DNA from: UBA8950 sp034411635
GTDB lineage: Bacteria > Chloroflexota > Anaerolineae > Anaerolineales > Villigracilaceae
DNA: 6,751 bases
Reading direction: 5' to 3'
Assembly (NCBI GenBank): GCA_034411635.1
Contig: DAOUML010000378.1
Location: 1 to 6,751, forward strand
Shown: positions 1-6,612 of the stretch, in pieces
Numbering within the stretch: the first letter of the stretch is position 1
Layout of the letters: each line of letters begins with the position of its first letter
Notes under the pieces: model-generated
What the model saw: the letters and a program-made list of their open reading frames with translations, nothing else
Told to the model about the DNA's origin: nothing
The model's database searches: none
Program-made: the position numbers and the translations under genes

Positions 1-1
1 G

Positions 2-262
2 CCGACGGCGAAAACCAAGACAAGCGGCCCCAAACTCCCGATTCCCATCCAGGGCAAACATCACGACCAGGTCTTCCAGGCCGAGCTGCTCGACCTGCGC
101 GGCAGCGTCCGCTACAACGGGCAGGACTACCCCACCCCGACCACCGCCGCCAAAGCCATCGTCACCGACTGGAAGGAAGTCAACGGCTGGGATTTTTGGC
201 GATACTTGGAAAAAGGCAGTAGTGAGTGGAAGAAGATTGGCACGCTGCGCGAGAAGCCATGA
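2..262 (+). CDS. C-terminal fragment of a RAMA-like domain protein (5' end outside window)
   Basis: This is an open frame from the window edge to TGA at 260-262, giving 86 visible residues. The fragment begins with a Lys/Thr/Pro-rich linker (residues 1-17). A compact domain follows, with a beta-like 'FQAELLDLRGSVRYNG' stretch (25-40), a Pro/Thr-rich 'TPTTAAKAIV' motif (45-54), 'NGWDFWRY' (61-68) and a terminal 'TLREKP'. The order small-residue/AAKA, NGW-FW, LR is what I know from the RAMA domain (restriction enzyme adenine methylase associated) and related DUF4357-like domains. These sit at the C-termini of methyltransferases, restriction endonucleases and other defence proteins and probably help recognise DNA. 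The catalytic part lies outside the window, so the enzyme cannot be named. The next small gene overlaps or closely follows this stop, and a nuclease-fold gene comes after, which suits a restriction or defence operon. The domain call rests on motif memory only. Confidence 0.7.
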   Translation, partial: PTAKTKTSGPKLPIPIQGKHHDQVFQAELLDLRGSVRYNGQDYPTPTTAAKAIVTDWKEVNGWDFWRYLEKGSSEWKKIGTLREKP

Positions 263-512
263 CCATCAACATAGCATAGAAAGGCACCAAACCATTAAAA
301 GCAAACTCCAATTCACCCAGCACGAAGCCGCTGAAATTCGGCGGTTGCTCAGGCTCAAAGTCTCGGCAGATCATGGCACTCAAAAACAATTGCGAGCCAA
401 GATTCGAGAAATAGGCTTTTACATTTCAGATTTCGATAGGTCCAGGCAGGGCTTTGCCGAGAGCGATTTTGACGCTCTTGTACGCCAGCAGCGCATAAAA
501 ATCACATCATAG
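222..512 (+). CDS. Small uncharacterised protein, start uncertain (GTG 222 or ATT 294)
   Basis: I do not recognise a named family. The convincing part begins near position 297. It is a charged helical segment containing 'FTQHEAAEIRRLLRLK', then 'QKQLRAKIREIGFYISDFD', and a final 'FAESDFDALV' segment before TAG at 510-512. It reads like a small folded alpha/beta protein or a standalone domain, with no signal peptide or membrane helix. The start is unclear. GTG 222 has an AAAAGG sequence five bases upstream, but it would encode about 13 residues that only mirror the end of the preceding gene in another frame. The only nearby ATG (259) is out of frame and stops after six codons. ATT 294 has AGAAAGG nine bases upstream and would give a 72-residue protein starting just before the conserved-looking core. 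The gap to the nuclease gene is short, so the two are probably co-transcribed. It may be an accessory subunit of that nuclease, but this is only inferred from position. Confidence 0.6.
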   Translation: MSGRRLARCARSHDHQHSIERHQTIKSKLQFTQHEAAEIRRLLRLKVSADHGTQKQLRAKIREIGFYISDFDRSRQGFAESDFDALVRQQRIKITS

Positions 513-535
513 TCCTGTTGTCAGCCAAAAAACTC

Positions 536-1462
536 ATGCGAACCCTACCCGAACCCTTCCTGCAAGACCTGCTCCAGTCAGATGGCCGCTTGCACCCCAT
601 CCTTGCCCGGGTGCAAAAAGACCAGACCCTGATGCTTGCCATCCGTGAGAAAGCCGTCAACCTCTACTATCGCGGCGGGAATCTCGTCAGGCTGGCCGGA
701 CAAACTTCTGGCAGGTACAAAGCCGATTTTGACCCAAAATACAACCTTTCCGGCCAAGTGCTGCCTGCCCTGCCCGCGAATATCCAGCGTCAGGATGAGT
801 GCGCCCAATGGGTGGCGGCTTTCCCCGTCCTGAAACAGGTCATGGACGAGTATTTCAGCGTCCACAACAAACCGGAACGCGAATTCCAGCAACTGCTGGC
901 GCGCGAGAACAACCATTCATCGATTTCAAATGAGAGCGAATACTTCATTGCGGATATTGAATTTGCCGACTCCAACCTGCGCGCCCGCTTCGACCTGTTG
1001 GGCCTGCGCTGGGATGCGTCCCGGCGCGGCAGCGGGAAATGCCGTCCGGCCCTGTTCGAGATGAAGTACGGCGATGGCGCCCTGGGCGGTAATGCCGGCC
1101 TGCTCAAACATTTGCAAGACATTGATGCGCTGGTGCAGGACAAGGCTCGCTATGCTCGGTTGCTGGCAACGATGGAAAGCCAGTTTTGTCAGTTGGACCA
1201 GATTGGTATGCTCAACTTCACCCGCCGTCAGGCCGGCGTTCAGGTCAGCCTGGTGTCGGATGAAAAACCGGAAGTCATCTTTGTGCTTGCCAACCACAAC
1301 CCGCGCAGCACCAAACTCAAGACCCTGCTCAATGCCCCCGAACTGGACGAGTATGCCCGCTCGGCGCACTTTGACCTGCGCTTTTTTGTCTCCAGTTTTG
1401 CTGGATACGGCCTGCACGCCCAGAACATGCTGACGCTGAACGAATTCCGCAGGTTGTTGTGA
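536..1462 (+). CDS. PD-(D/E)XK nuclease-fold protein, probable restriction or defence nuclease
   Basis: This encodes 308 residues from ATG 536; an in-frame TTG at 518 would add six. ATG is preferred because 'MRTLPEPFLQDLL' looks like a natural beginning, although neither start has a good ribosome binding site. The N-terminal third contains 'LMLAIREKAVNLYYRGGNLVRL' residues (about 33-54), a motif I associate with an uncharacterised family. The second half carries a nuclease-like core: acidic residues in 'PEREFQQLLARE' (113-124), 'ARFDLLG' with the candidate metal-binding Asp (about 153), and 'LFEMKYGDGAL' with the E-x-K pair (about 175 and 177). A His-containing helix follows (about 192). This order E-D-ExK is that of the PD-(D/E)XK fold, which binds Mg2+ and cuts DNA. 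There are no membrane helices, so it should be cytoplasmic. It sits behind a RAMA-like protein and a small protein, and ahead of a separately promoted ATPase operon. The fold is fairly secure, but the substrate is unknown. Confidence 0.75.
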   Translation: MRTLPEPFLQDLLQSDGRLHPILARVQKDQTLMLAIREKAVNLYYRGGNLVRLAGQTSGRYKADFDPKYNLSGQVLPALPANIQRQDECAQWVAAFPVLKQVMDEYFSVHNKPEREFQQLLARENNHSSISNESEYFIADIEFADSNLRARFDLLGLRWDASRRGSGKCRPALFEMKYGDGALGGNAGLLKHLQDIDALVQDKARYARLLATMESQFCQLDQIGMLNFTRRQAGVQVSLVSDEKPEVIFVLANHNPRSTKLKTLLNAPELDEYARSAHFDLRFFVSSFAGYGLHAQNMLTLNEFRRLL

Positions 1463-1470
1463 ACCTTCTG

Positions 1471-1479
1471 TGCTACACT
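1471..1479 (+). promoter_or_regulatory. Extended -10 promoter candidate for the ATPase operon
   Basis: TGCTACACT reads as TG-n-TACACT, an extended -10 element matching TATAAT at four of six positions. The hexamer is 1474-1479. No good -35 hexamer lies 16-18 bases upstream, and the TTGTGA at 1457-1462 is too close (11-base spacer). Transcription would start near 1486, leaving a leader of about 46 bases before ATG 1533. The site begins nine bases after the stop codon of the nuclease gene and is the only promoter-like site in the 70-base gap. Confidence 0.5.
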
Positions 1480-1521
1480 TTTCGCATCGACGCTTAATTT
1501 TTGGATAACCTTCTTCACCCT

Positions 1522-1525
1522 GGAG
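1522..1525 (+). promoter_or_regulatory. Ribosome binding site of the large ATPase gene
   Basis: GGAG is placed seven bases before ATG 1533, an optimal Shine-Dalgarno spacing. It fixes that ATG as the start of the 1020-residue protein. No other in-frame start nearby has comparable support. Confidence 0.65.
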
Positions 1526-1532
1526 CACACCC

Positions 1533-4500
1533 ATGCCCCTCCCCCTCAACCCCTACATCGCCGGTGACCCGGTAGGCAACAGCCCGGCCTTCGTCGGTCG
1601 CGACGACGTGCTGCGCGACGTGCTGCGCGTCTTGCGCAACCCCAACCAGAACGCCATCACCCTGTTTGGGCAGCGGCGCATAGGCAAGACCTCCATGCTC
1701 CAGCATCTCAAAAAGCGCCTGCCCGATGAAGGCCCCTACCTGAGCGTCTATTTCGACTTGCAAGACAAAGCCGCCTGGCCCCTGCCTCGGCTGCTGGCCG
1801 AACTGGCCCGCGCCATCGCCGCAGACCTGGGCTGGCCGCTGCCCACCCTGTCCATGCAGGATACCGAACCCTTCCGGCTGTGGATGAAATCCCGCCTCGA
1901 CGCGCTGGACGGCGAAACCAGCCTGGCCCTGCTCTTTGACGAGTTCGACGTGCTGGCCGACCCGCAATCGGGTACCGCCGCGAAGGACTTTTTCCCCTAC
2001 CTGCGCGACCTGCTCTCGCTCAATCCCTTACGCCTGCAATTTGTCTTTGTGCTGGGCCGCAACCTGACCGACCTGAGCAGCCTGGCGCTCTCGGTTTTCA
2101 AGGGCATCGATTCGAAGCGCGTCTCGCTGCTGACCCGGGCCGATACGGCCAAACTGGTGCGCCTTTCGGAGCAGAACGAAACCCTCTACTGGCCCGAAAA
2201 AGCCATCGAAGCCGTTTACGACCTGACGCGCGGCCACGCCTACCTGACCCAGGCCCTGTGCTCGCAAGTTTGGGAAGCCGCCTACGACGAAGACCCGGAT
2301 TCAGCTCCCAAAGTCACGCCCCAGATGGTGACGGACGCCATCGAAGCGACCCTCGACAGCAGCCGCAACATGCTCGAATGGCTGTGGAACGGCCTTGGTC
2401 CTGCCGAGAAAGTCGTCAGCGCCGCCCTGGCCGGGGCCGGCCCGGTGGTGGTGGACGAAACCCGCCTCGAACACATCCTGCGCGAGAGCGGCGTCCGCAT
2501 CCTGATTCGCGAACTGCAAAATGCCCCGCAACTGCTCGCCGATTGGGACATCCTCGAACCCGCAGAGGGCGGCCACGTCTTCCGGGTTGAACTGCTGCGC
2601 CGTTGGCTGGCTCGTTATCAACCTCTCAGCCGCACCCAGACCGAACTCGACCGTATCCTGCCGGCTGCCGATAGCCTTTTCCAGGCCGCCGAAGCCTTCT
2701 ACGCCCAGGGCAACCTGGAACGGGCCGAAGACCTGCTTGAGCAGGCGATTGGAATCAACCCAAACCACCTTCGCGCCAACGAAATGCTTGCAGAGATCCT
2801 GATCGGCGGCGGACGGCTGGCCGAAGCCCGTGAGAAACTGGAAAAACTGCTCGAATTTGCGCCCTCGGTTGCCCGCCCGCGCCTGGTGCAGGTTTATTTA
2901 CAGCAAGCGCAGGCCGCCGCTGATGATGCATCCCGCCTGGCGCTCTACGAGAAAACCTTGGGGCTTGATTCCGGCAACCCCGAAGCCCGCGCCGGGGTTG
3001 AGAAAATCAAGCAATTAGAACGCGAAGAGATGGAACTGGCCTTCAATTACATCGAAGGCCGTCAGGCCCTCCAGGGCGGCGAGTGGAACAGAGCTATCGA
3101 ATTGTTACAAAAAGTGGTTCTCTTAAATCCAGACTACACTTATGAGAGAAAATTTGGCGCGGAAACCGCCGCCAAGTTATTAAAAAAAGCTACTCGTGGG
3201 CTGCATACTAGGAATAGATTGAAAAATTTTTCTCAGGGTTGGCTATGGTTCAAATCAATGATATTTGATAGAGTGGAAAAAATCCGAAAGTTATCCCAGG
3301 TAAAAATTAATATTCCTGTAAATAAACATCCAATAATTCATGATGATGTAGATGCTAACTTGTTGTCGGATGTCTTTTTTTCTGTACCCATTCCTTTGAA
3401 GAATTTCCCTTTTATTACACGAGAAATGATAAAAGTTCATAATAACTTACAGAAAGGTAATAGTGTATTTTTAACGAGTGGCCCTCGTATGGGCAAAACT
3501 AGCGTTCTGGAGTGGGTTAATAAGCAGTCATTTTCGACACAACAAGTCTTTATTGTCTATCTTTTTGGAATTGATACCCCCGAACAGTTATGGGACGCAA
3601 TTACAAGGCAAACGAAGATAAATCCACGCTCTAAAAGTTTAAATAAAACATCAAAAAAGCACATAGTATTGGTTGATGAAGCAGATAATATTCTTGACTA
3701 TGCCACAAATCATGGCAAAGATAGTCTTCAAGACTTCCTAAGTAATTTAAAAAAACTTCGCAATGGTGGTTTTGAATTTCTAGTGACATCTTATTTTTTA
3801 CAAGATTATTGGGCTGAAAAAATGGAAAAGATTGAGAAGAGCTTGGCTTTCATATGGGGTGAAGTCTTCAGCGTAAATATTGTTTTGCCAGCCTGGGGGG
3901 AGGCTGATGTCAAGGAATATTTGTTGCAAATGATTTGTGAGCCCCGGGCTGATATTGATGAAGTAGCACGTGAAATATATCAGTTAACCGGTGGCATTCC
4001 GAGCCTTGTTCGCAGGTGGCTTGATATTCTCATTGAAGAATATGAGATGGAAGATGATAGTCAATTTGCAAAAATTACTCTCGATCACTTTTACACATCC
4101 ATCCAGTTCCTCAGACAAGATGATGTAATTTACAGCGTTTGGAATAGCGCGTACCATTTGAAAATTGGGTTTGCAGCAGTAGTGTTCATGCATCAGGATG
4201 ATCTACCATCGGTAGTTTTGGATGAGGTATCATCAATCGTTGAAAAAAATTTCGAGAAACAAATTCAGTTTTTGCATAAGATTAAGCTAGTTTCAATCCG
4301 TGATAAAAAGCCTAAAATTATTGCACAGGTTATTTCCAACGCTGCGATGAAATTTATAAGACGCGATAAGAATTTATTAGATGATATTCTTGAAAGTATC
4401 CGGATATTAAATTGGCAAGATGCTGAGTTTATGCAAAAATGTTTAGATGAGCTATCTATTCGTTATTCAGAAAATGAAGGGCCCAAAAATGAATTTAACT

Positions 4501-4595
4501 TTTTTCAAATTCAAGCAGCTCTTCAAAGAACTTTTGGGATAATTTCCCTGATCATAATTATTTGGGGTCTGTTATATTGGATAGGTCTACTATGA
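1533..4595 (+). CDS. Tandem P-loop ATPase with central TPR repeats and C-terminal membrane anchor
   Basis: This encodes 1020 residues in a modular order. Module 1 (about 15-365) is an ORC/STAND-like ATPase: 'FVGRDD' box (20-25), Walker A GQRRIGKT (46-53), Walker B 'LALLFDEFD' with D136/E137, a sensor-like 'VLGRN' (173-177), a helical lid and a winged-helix-like part (about 288-362). TPR-like helical pairs follow (about 380-535), two ending in 'NP' turns (INP 408-410, LNP 531-533). After a basic linker comes module 2 (about 615-945): 'PFITRE' box, Walker A region SGPRMGKT (649-656), Walker B 'IVLVDEAD' (711-718), sensor-like 'VTSY', lid with 'LTGGIPSLVRRWL' (818-830) and a probable winged helix. 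Residues 1002-1020 form one hydrophobic helix ending the chain, so the protein is probably tail-anchored with its bulk in the cytoplasm. Base composition changes from GC-rich to AT-rich near residue 527, suggesting a fusion. The likely role is an ATP-switch sensor or scaffold; its trigger is unknown. Confidence 0.85.
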   Translation: MPLPLNPYIAGDPVGNSPAFVGRDDVLRDVLRVLRNPNQNAITLFGQRRIGKTSMLQHLKKRLPDEGPYLSVYFDLQDKAAWPLPRLLAELARAIAADLGWPLPTLSMQDTEPFRLWMKSRLDALDGETSLALLFDEFDVLADPQSGTAAKDFFPYLRDLLSLNPLRLQFVFVLGRNLTDLSSLALSVFKGIDSKRVSLLTRADTAKLVRLSEQNETLYWPEKAIEAVYDLTRGHAYLTQALCSQVWEAAYDEDPDSAPKVTPQMVTDAIEATLDSSRNMLEWLWNGLGPAEKVVSAALAGAGPVVVDETRLEHILRESGVRILIRELQNAPQLLADWDILEPAEGGHVFRVELLRRWLARYQPLSRTQTELDRILPAADSLFQAAEAFYAQGNLERAEDLLEQAIGINPNHLRANEMLAEILIGGGRLAEAREKLEKLLEFAPSVARPRLVQVYLQQAQAAADDASRLALYEKTLGLDSGNPEARAGVEKIKQLEREEMELAFNYIEGRQALQGGEWNRAIELLQKVVLLNPDYTYERKFGAETAAKLLKKATRGLHTRNRLKNFSQGWLWFKSMIFDRVEKIRKLSQVKINIPVNKHPIIHDDVDANLLSDVFFSVPIPLKNFPFITREMIKVHNNLQKGNSVFLTSGPRMGKTSVLEWVNKQSFSTQQVFIVYLFGIDTPEQLWDAITRQTKINPRSKSLNKTSKKHIVLVDEADNILDYATNHGKDSLQDFLSNLKKLRNGGFEFLVTSYFLQDYWAEKMEKIEKSLAFIWGEVFSVNIVLPAWGEADVKEYLLQMICEPRADIDEVAREIYQLTGGIPSLVRRWLDILIEEYEMEDDSQFAKITLDHFYTSIQFLRQDDVIYSVWNSAYHLKIGFAAVVFMHQDDLPSVVLDEVSSIVEKNFEKQIQFLHKIKLVSIRDKKPKIIAQVISNAAMKFIRRDKNLLDDILESIRILNWQDAEFMQKCLDELSIRYSENEGPKNEFNFFQIQAALQRTFGIISLIIIIWGLLYWIGLL

Positions 4596-5290
4596 GCAAA
4601 AGTCAAATCTTTTTACTTTTTAGGGCATTTGTACGTAAGGCGAATAAACTCATTGGATGGATTTGGAAGTCGATTTGGGATAATTATCTTCCAGGGTTGA
4701 GAGTAATCTCCTTAATTATTGTTACTTGGTTGTTAATATTATGGTGGCCGTCTTTTCAGTCTTTCCAGATTTCGCAAGTAAAACACTGCTCAGAGAAGGA
4801 TTTTGAGTTATTTCTGCACTATTCAGACAAATCCGCGCCAGGGGAAACAAAAAAAATTGATATTACAGTTCGTAATATAAGTGACAAAACAAATACACTT
4901 CGAATCATATTATTGCCATCATCAGAAGAATTTATTTTCCCAAATGGAAGCATGCTTTTGTTTAACTCTGTAAAACCTTATGAATCCATTTCGCAAAATA
5001 TTGAATTTAAATTGGTTGAATCCCCGTTTGATGAGTTGAGTTTAGAACTGGCATATACGCGAGATAATGAAAGTCAACTTTTTAACATGCCGAATTGCCG
5101 TTCTGTGTTCTACTATAGCCACCTGCAAAATTTATGGAATATTTTTACTAAATTGCCGCCATTTGTAAGTAATTTGTCGACATTTTTCGGTTTTATAAGT
5201 TCACTCTTTGTTACCTTCTCTGTTATTACTGGTAAATCAGCCGATTTATTCCGAGCTATTATCAAGGTTTTAGGATATAAAAATGACTAA
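4592..5290 (+). CDS. Two-TM membrane protein with beta-rich, probably extracytoplasmic domain
   Basis: This encodes 232 residues from ATG 4592, which overlaps the preceding TGA as ATGA. That 4-base overlap fixes the start better than an upstream in-frame TTG at 4562 and implies coupled translation. A weak AGG lies six bases upstream. The N-terminus (1-36) is basic and aromatic. TM1 spans about 37-56 ('VISLIIVTWLLILWW'). A domain of about 110 residues follows (66-170), with alternating hydrophobic strands and 'APGETKKIDITVRNISDK' (82-99), like immunoglobulin-like or CARDB-type beta-sandwiches. TM2 is about 191-213, and the C-terminus is short and basic. Positive charge on both ends predicts N-in/C-in topology with the beta domain outside. 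C66 and C169 bracket that domain and could form a disulfide. I recognise no named family. Being translationally coupled between two ATPases, it is plausibly their membrane partner, as receptor, anchor or effector. It is AT-rich throughout. Confidence 0.8.
   Translation: MSKSQIFLLFRAFVRKANKLIGWIWKSIWDNYLPGLRVISLIIVTWLLILWWPSFQSFQISQVKHCSEKDFELFLHYSDKSAPGETKKIDITVRNISDKTNTLRIILLPSSEEFIFPNGSMLLFNSVKPYESISQNIEFKLVESPFDELSLELAYTRDNESQLFNMPNCRSVFYYSHLQNLWNIFTKLPPFVSNLSTFFGFISSLFVTFSVITGKSADLFRAIIKVLGYKND
5272..5275 (+). promoter_or_regulatory. Ribosome binding site of the last ATPase gene, inside the membrane-protein gene
   Basis: AGGA lies seven bases before ATG 5283 and within the final codons of the two-TM protein gene, whose TAA ends at 5290. 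It supports ATG 5283 as the start and an 8-base gene overlap. Confidence 0.55.
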
Positions 5291-6599
5291 CCAATTTATC
5301 TTTGGTACATCTGTAAGTGGCTTCAATTTTATAGGCCGGGCTCGCGAAATTCGACGCATCGTCGGCCGCTTGTCAAATAGCGGGCAATCGTTGGCAATTT
5401 GCGGCGAGCCGCGCATAGGCAAAACCAGCCTGCTCTACCACTTGCAAGACCCGACCCTGCGCGAAGTGCGCTACGGCGAACTGGCCGCCAACCTATTTTT
5501 CCAGTATATCGACGCTCAAACTCTGGACGTCTCTTTCGATCAGAATCAATTCTGGCAAATCGCCCTGCAACCACTGGTTGAAAAACTCGAACAAACCCAT
5601 CATGTAGCCATGTCAGCCGCCTACGACACTACCAAGCGAGAAGGCTTCGGTACCTTTGGCCTCGAACGCCTGCTGGCCCACATGCAATCCGCTGGCTGGC
5701 GGCTGGTCTTGCTCATCGACGAATTCGACAACCTGCTCAGCCATCCCGTCTTGCACCAGGCCGAGTTCTACGGCAGCCTGCGCTCGCTTGCCAGCCGCTA
5801 CACTTCACTCTCGTTGGTCATCGCCAGTCGCCAAAACCTTGAGCAACTCAACGACAAAACCAGCGAATATAGTCACTTGGGGTCGCCCTACTTCAACTTC
5901 ATGACCCAGGTGGTGCTTGGCGCTCTTGAGAAAAAGGACGCACTGCAACTGGTCGCCAGCCTCCAGCCCGATTTGAGCGCCGCCGACGCCGAATTTCTGT
6001 ACCATGTCGCCGGCGGGCAGCCCTTCCTGCTCAAAACCGCCGCCGAGGCCTTGCGCGATGCCTATGACGACGGCGAACCCGGGTCCCTGGCACGCTGGGA
6101 AAGCGCCTCGCGTGATCTGTACGACAGTGCCCGCCCAATCCTGAAAGAAACCTGGCAGACCTGGTCGCCGGAAAGCCGTATGGCCGTCGCCATCGTTGCC
6201 CTGGCCTCCCTGCCCCGCCTGGTCACGGTCCGCGACTTTGACCTGGACGAACTGCTCAGCTCCCTGCCCGATTACCGCAACGAAGTCGATGACCTGTGCA
6301 AACGCGGCTTCCTCGTTCACGACGCCAGCCCCGAATCTCGTACCGGCTACCGTTTGCAGGCCCAGGTCATGCTCTGGTGGCTGGCCGCCGAACTGCTGCG
6401 CGTCACCCGTCCGCAGGATGAAAAAGACCTGGGTGACTGGCTGCGCGCTCAACAATGGGACGGTCTCATCAAAGGCGCAGAAAAAGCCCAACTCAAAAAA
6501 GCCCTTGCATCCCTGGGCGGCCTGCTCAAAACCGGCGTCGAATCCTTCATCAAAGCCAGCGCCGAAGGCTTTGCCAAAGGGCTGGCCGGGGTGAAGTGA
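5283..6599 (+). CDS. STAND/ORC-like P-loop ATPase with amphipathic Gly/Ala-rich C-terminal tail
   Basis: This encodes 438 residues. A 'FIGRAREIRRIV' box (16-27) precedes Walker A GEPRIGKT (41-48). Walker B is 'LVLLIDEFD' with D146/E147, and a sensor-like 'VIASRQ' lies at 179-184. A helical lid includes 'AGGQPFLLKTAAEAL' (243-257), the GxP motif seen in STAND-type NTPases. Residues about 285-372 look like a winged helix ending 'LQAQVMLWWLAAELL'. The tail (about 395-438) is a run of amphipathic helix rich in Lys, Gly and Ala, with no classical TM. It has the same architecture as module 1 of the large ATPase, without TPRs. The first 15 or so codons are AT-rich like the membrane-protein gene; the rest is GC-rich. 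It probably acts as an ATP-dependent switch with the membrane pair encoded upstream. Whether its tail binds membranes or partners is unknown. Confidence 0.85.
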   Translation: MTNQFIFGTSVSGFNFIGRAREIRRIVGRLSNSGQSLAICGEPRIGKTSLLYHLQDPTLREVRYGELAANLFFQYIDAQTLDVSFDQNQFWQIALQPLVEKLEQTHHVAMSAAYDTTKREGFGTFGLERLLAHMQSAGWRLVLLIDEFDNLLSHPVLHQAEFYGSLRSLASRYTSLSLVIASRQNLEQLNDKTSEYSHLGSPYFNFMTQVVLGALEKKDALQLVASLQPDLSAADAEFLYHVAGGQPFLLKTAAEALRDAYDDGEPGSLARWESASRDLYDSARPILKETWQTWSPESRMAVAIVALASLPRLVTVRDFDLDELLSSLPDYRNEVDDLCKRGFLVHDASPESRTGYRLQAQVMLWWLAAELLRVTRPQDEKDLGDWLRAQQWDGLIKGAEKAQLKKALASLGGLLKTGVESFIKASAEGFAKGLAGVK

Positions 6600-6612
6600 A
6601 TCCAACCTGAGG

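Larger units (their letters stand above)
3110..5335. other. AT-rich island with both edges inside genes, probable acquired cassette
   Basis: Sample 60-base counts show the contrast: about 75% GC at 2401-2460 and 62% at 5701-5760, against 35% at 3181-3240 and 23% at 3301-3360. The left edge lies in the last TPR of the large ATPase and is slightly ragged, with a GC patch near 3157-3178. The right edge lies between codons 14 and 20 of the last ATPase gene, just before its GR box. All three frames remain intact through the block. It carries the second ATPase module, the tail anchor and the two-TM protein. No transposase, inverted repeats or tRNA gene is visible at the edges, so in-frame recombination explains it better than insertion of a mobile element. 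Edge positions are by eye, within about 30 bases. Confidence 0.75.

Noticed and set aside
1457..1462. TTGTGA as the -35 box of the operon promoter
   Set aside because: Only 11 bases separate it from the -10 hexamer, well short of 16-18. The extended -10 is the better reading.
1463..1532. Rho-independent terminator after the nuclease gene
   Set aside because: I found no GC-rich hairpin followed by a T run. The ATTTTT at 1497-1502 is not preceded by a stem.
926..1967. Minus-strand open frames opposite the nuclease and the start of the large ATPase
   Set aside because: They are shadows of real genes. They span the promoter and ribosome binding site of the operon and show no domain motifs.
2258..2590. 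Plus-strand alternative frame inside the large ATPase
   Set aside because: It is Arg/Pro/Gly-rich, as expected when GC-rich codons are read out of frame, and it has no ribosome binding site.
3100..3180. Frameshift or assembly join at the GC drop
   Set aside because: The reading frame continues through the TPR into the second ATPase without a stop, and a GC-rich patch appears after the drop, so a gradual recombination edge is more likely. A misjoin cannot be fully excluded without reads.
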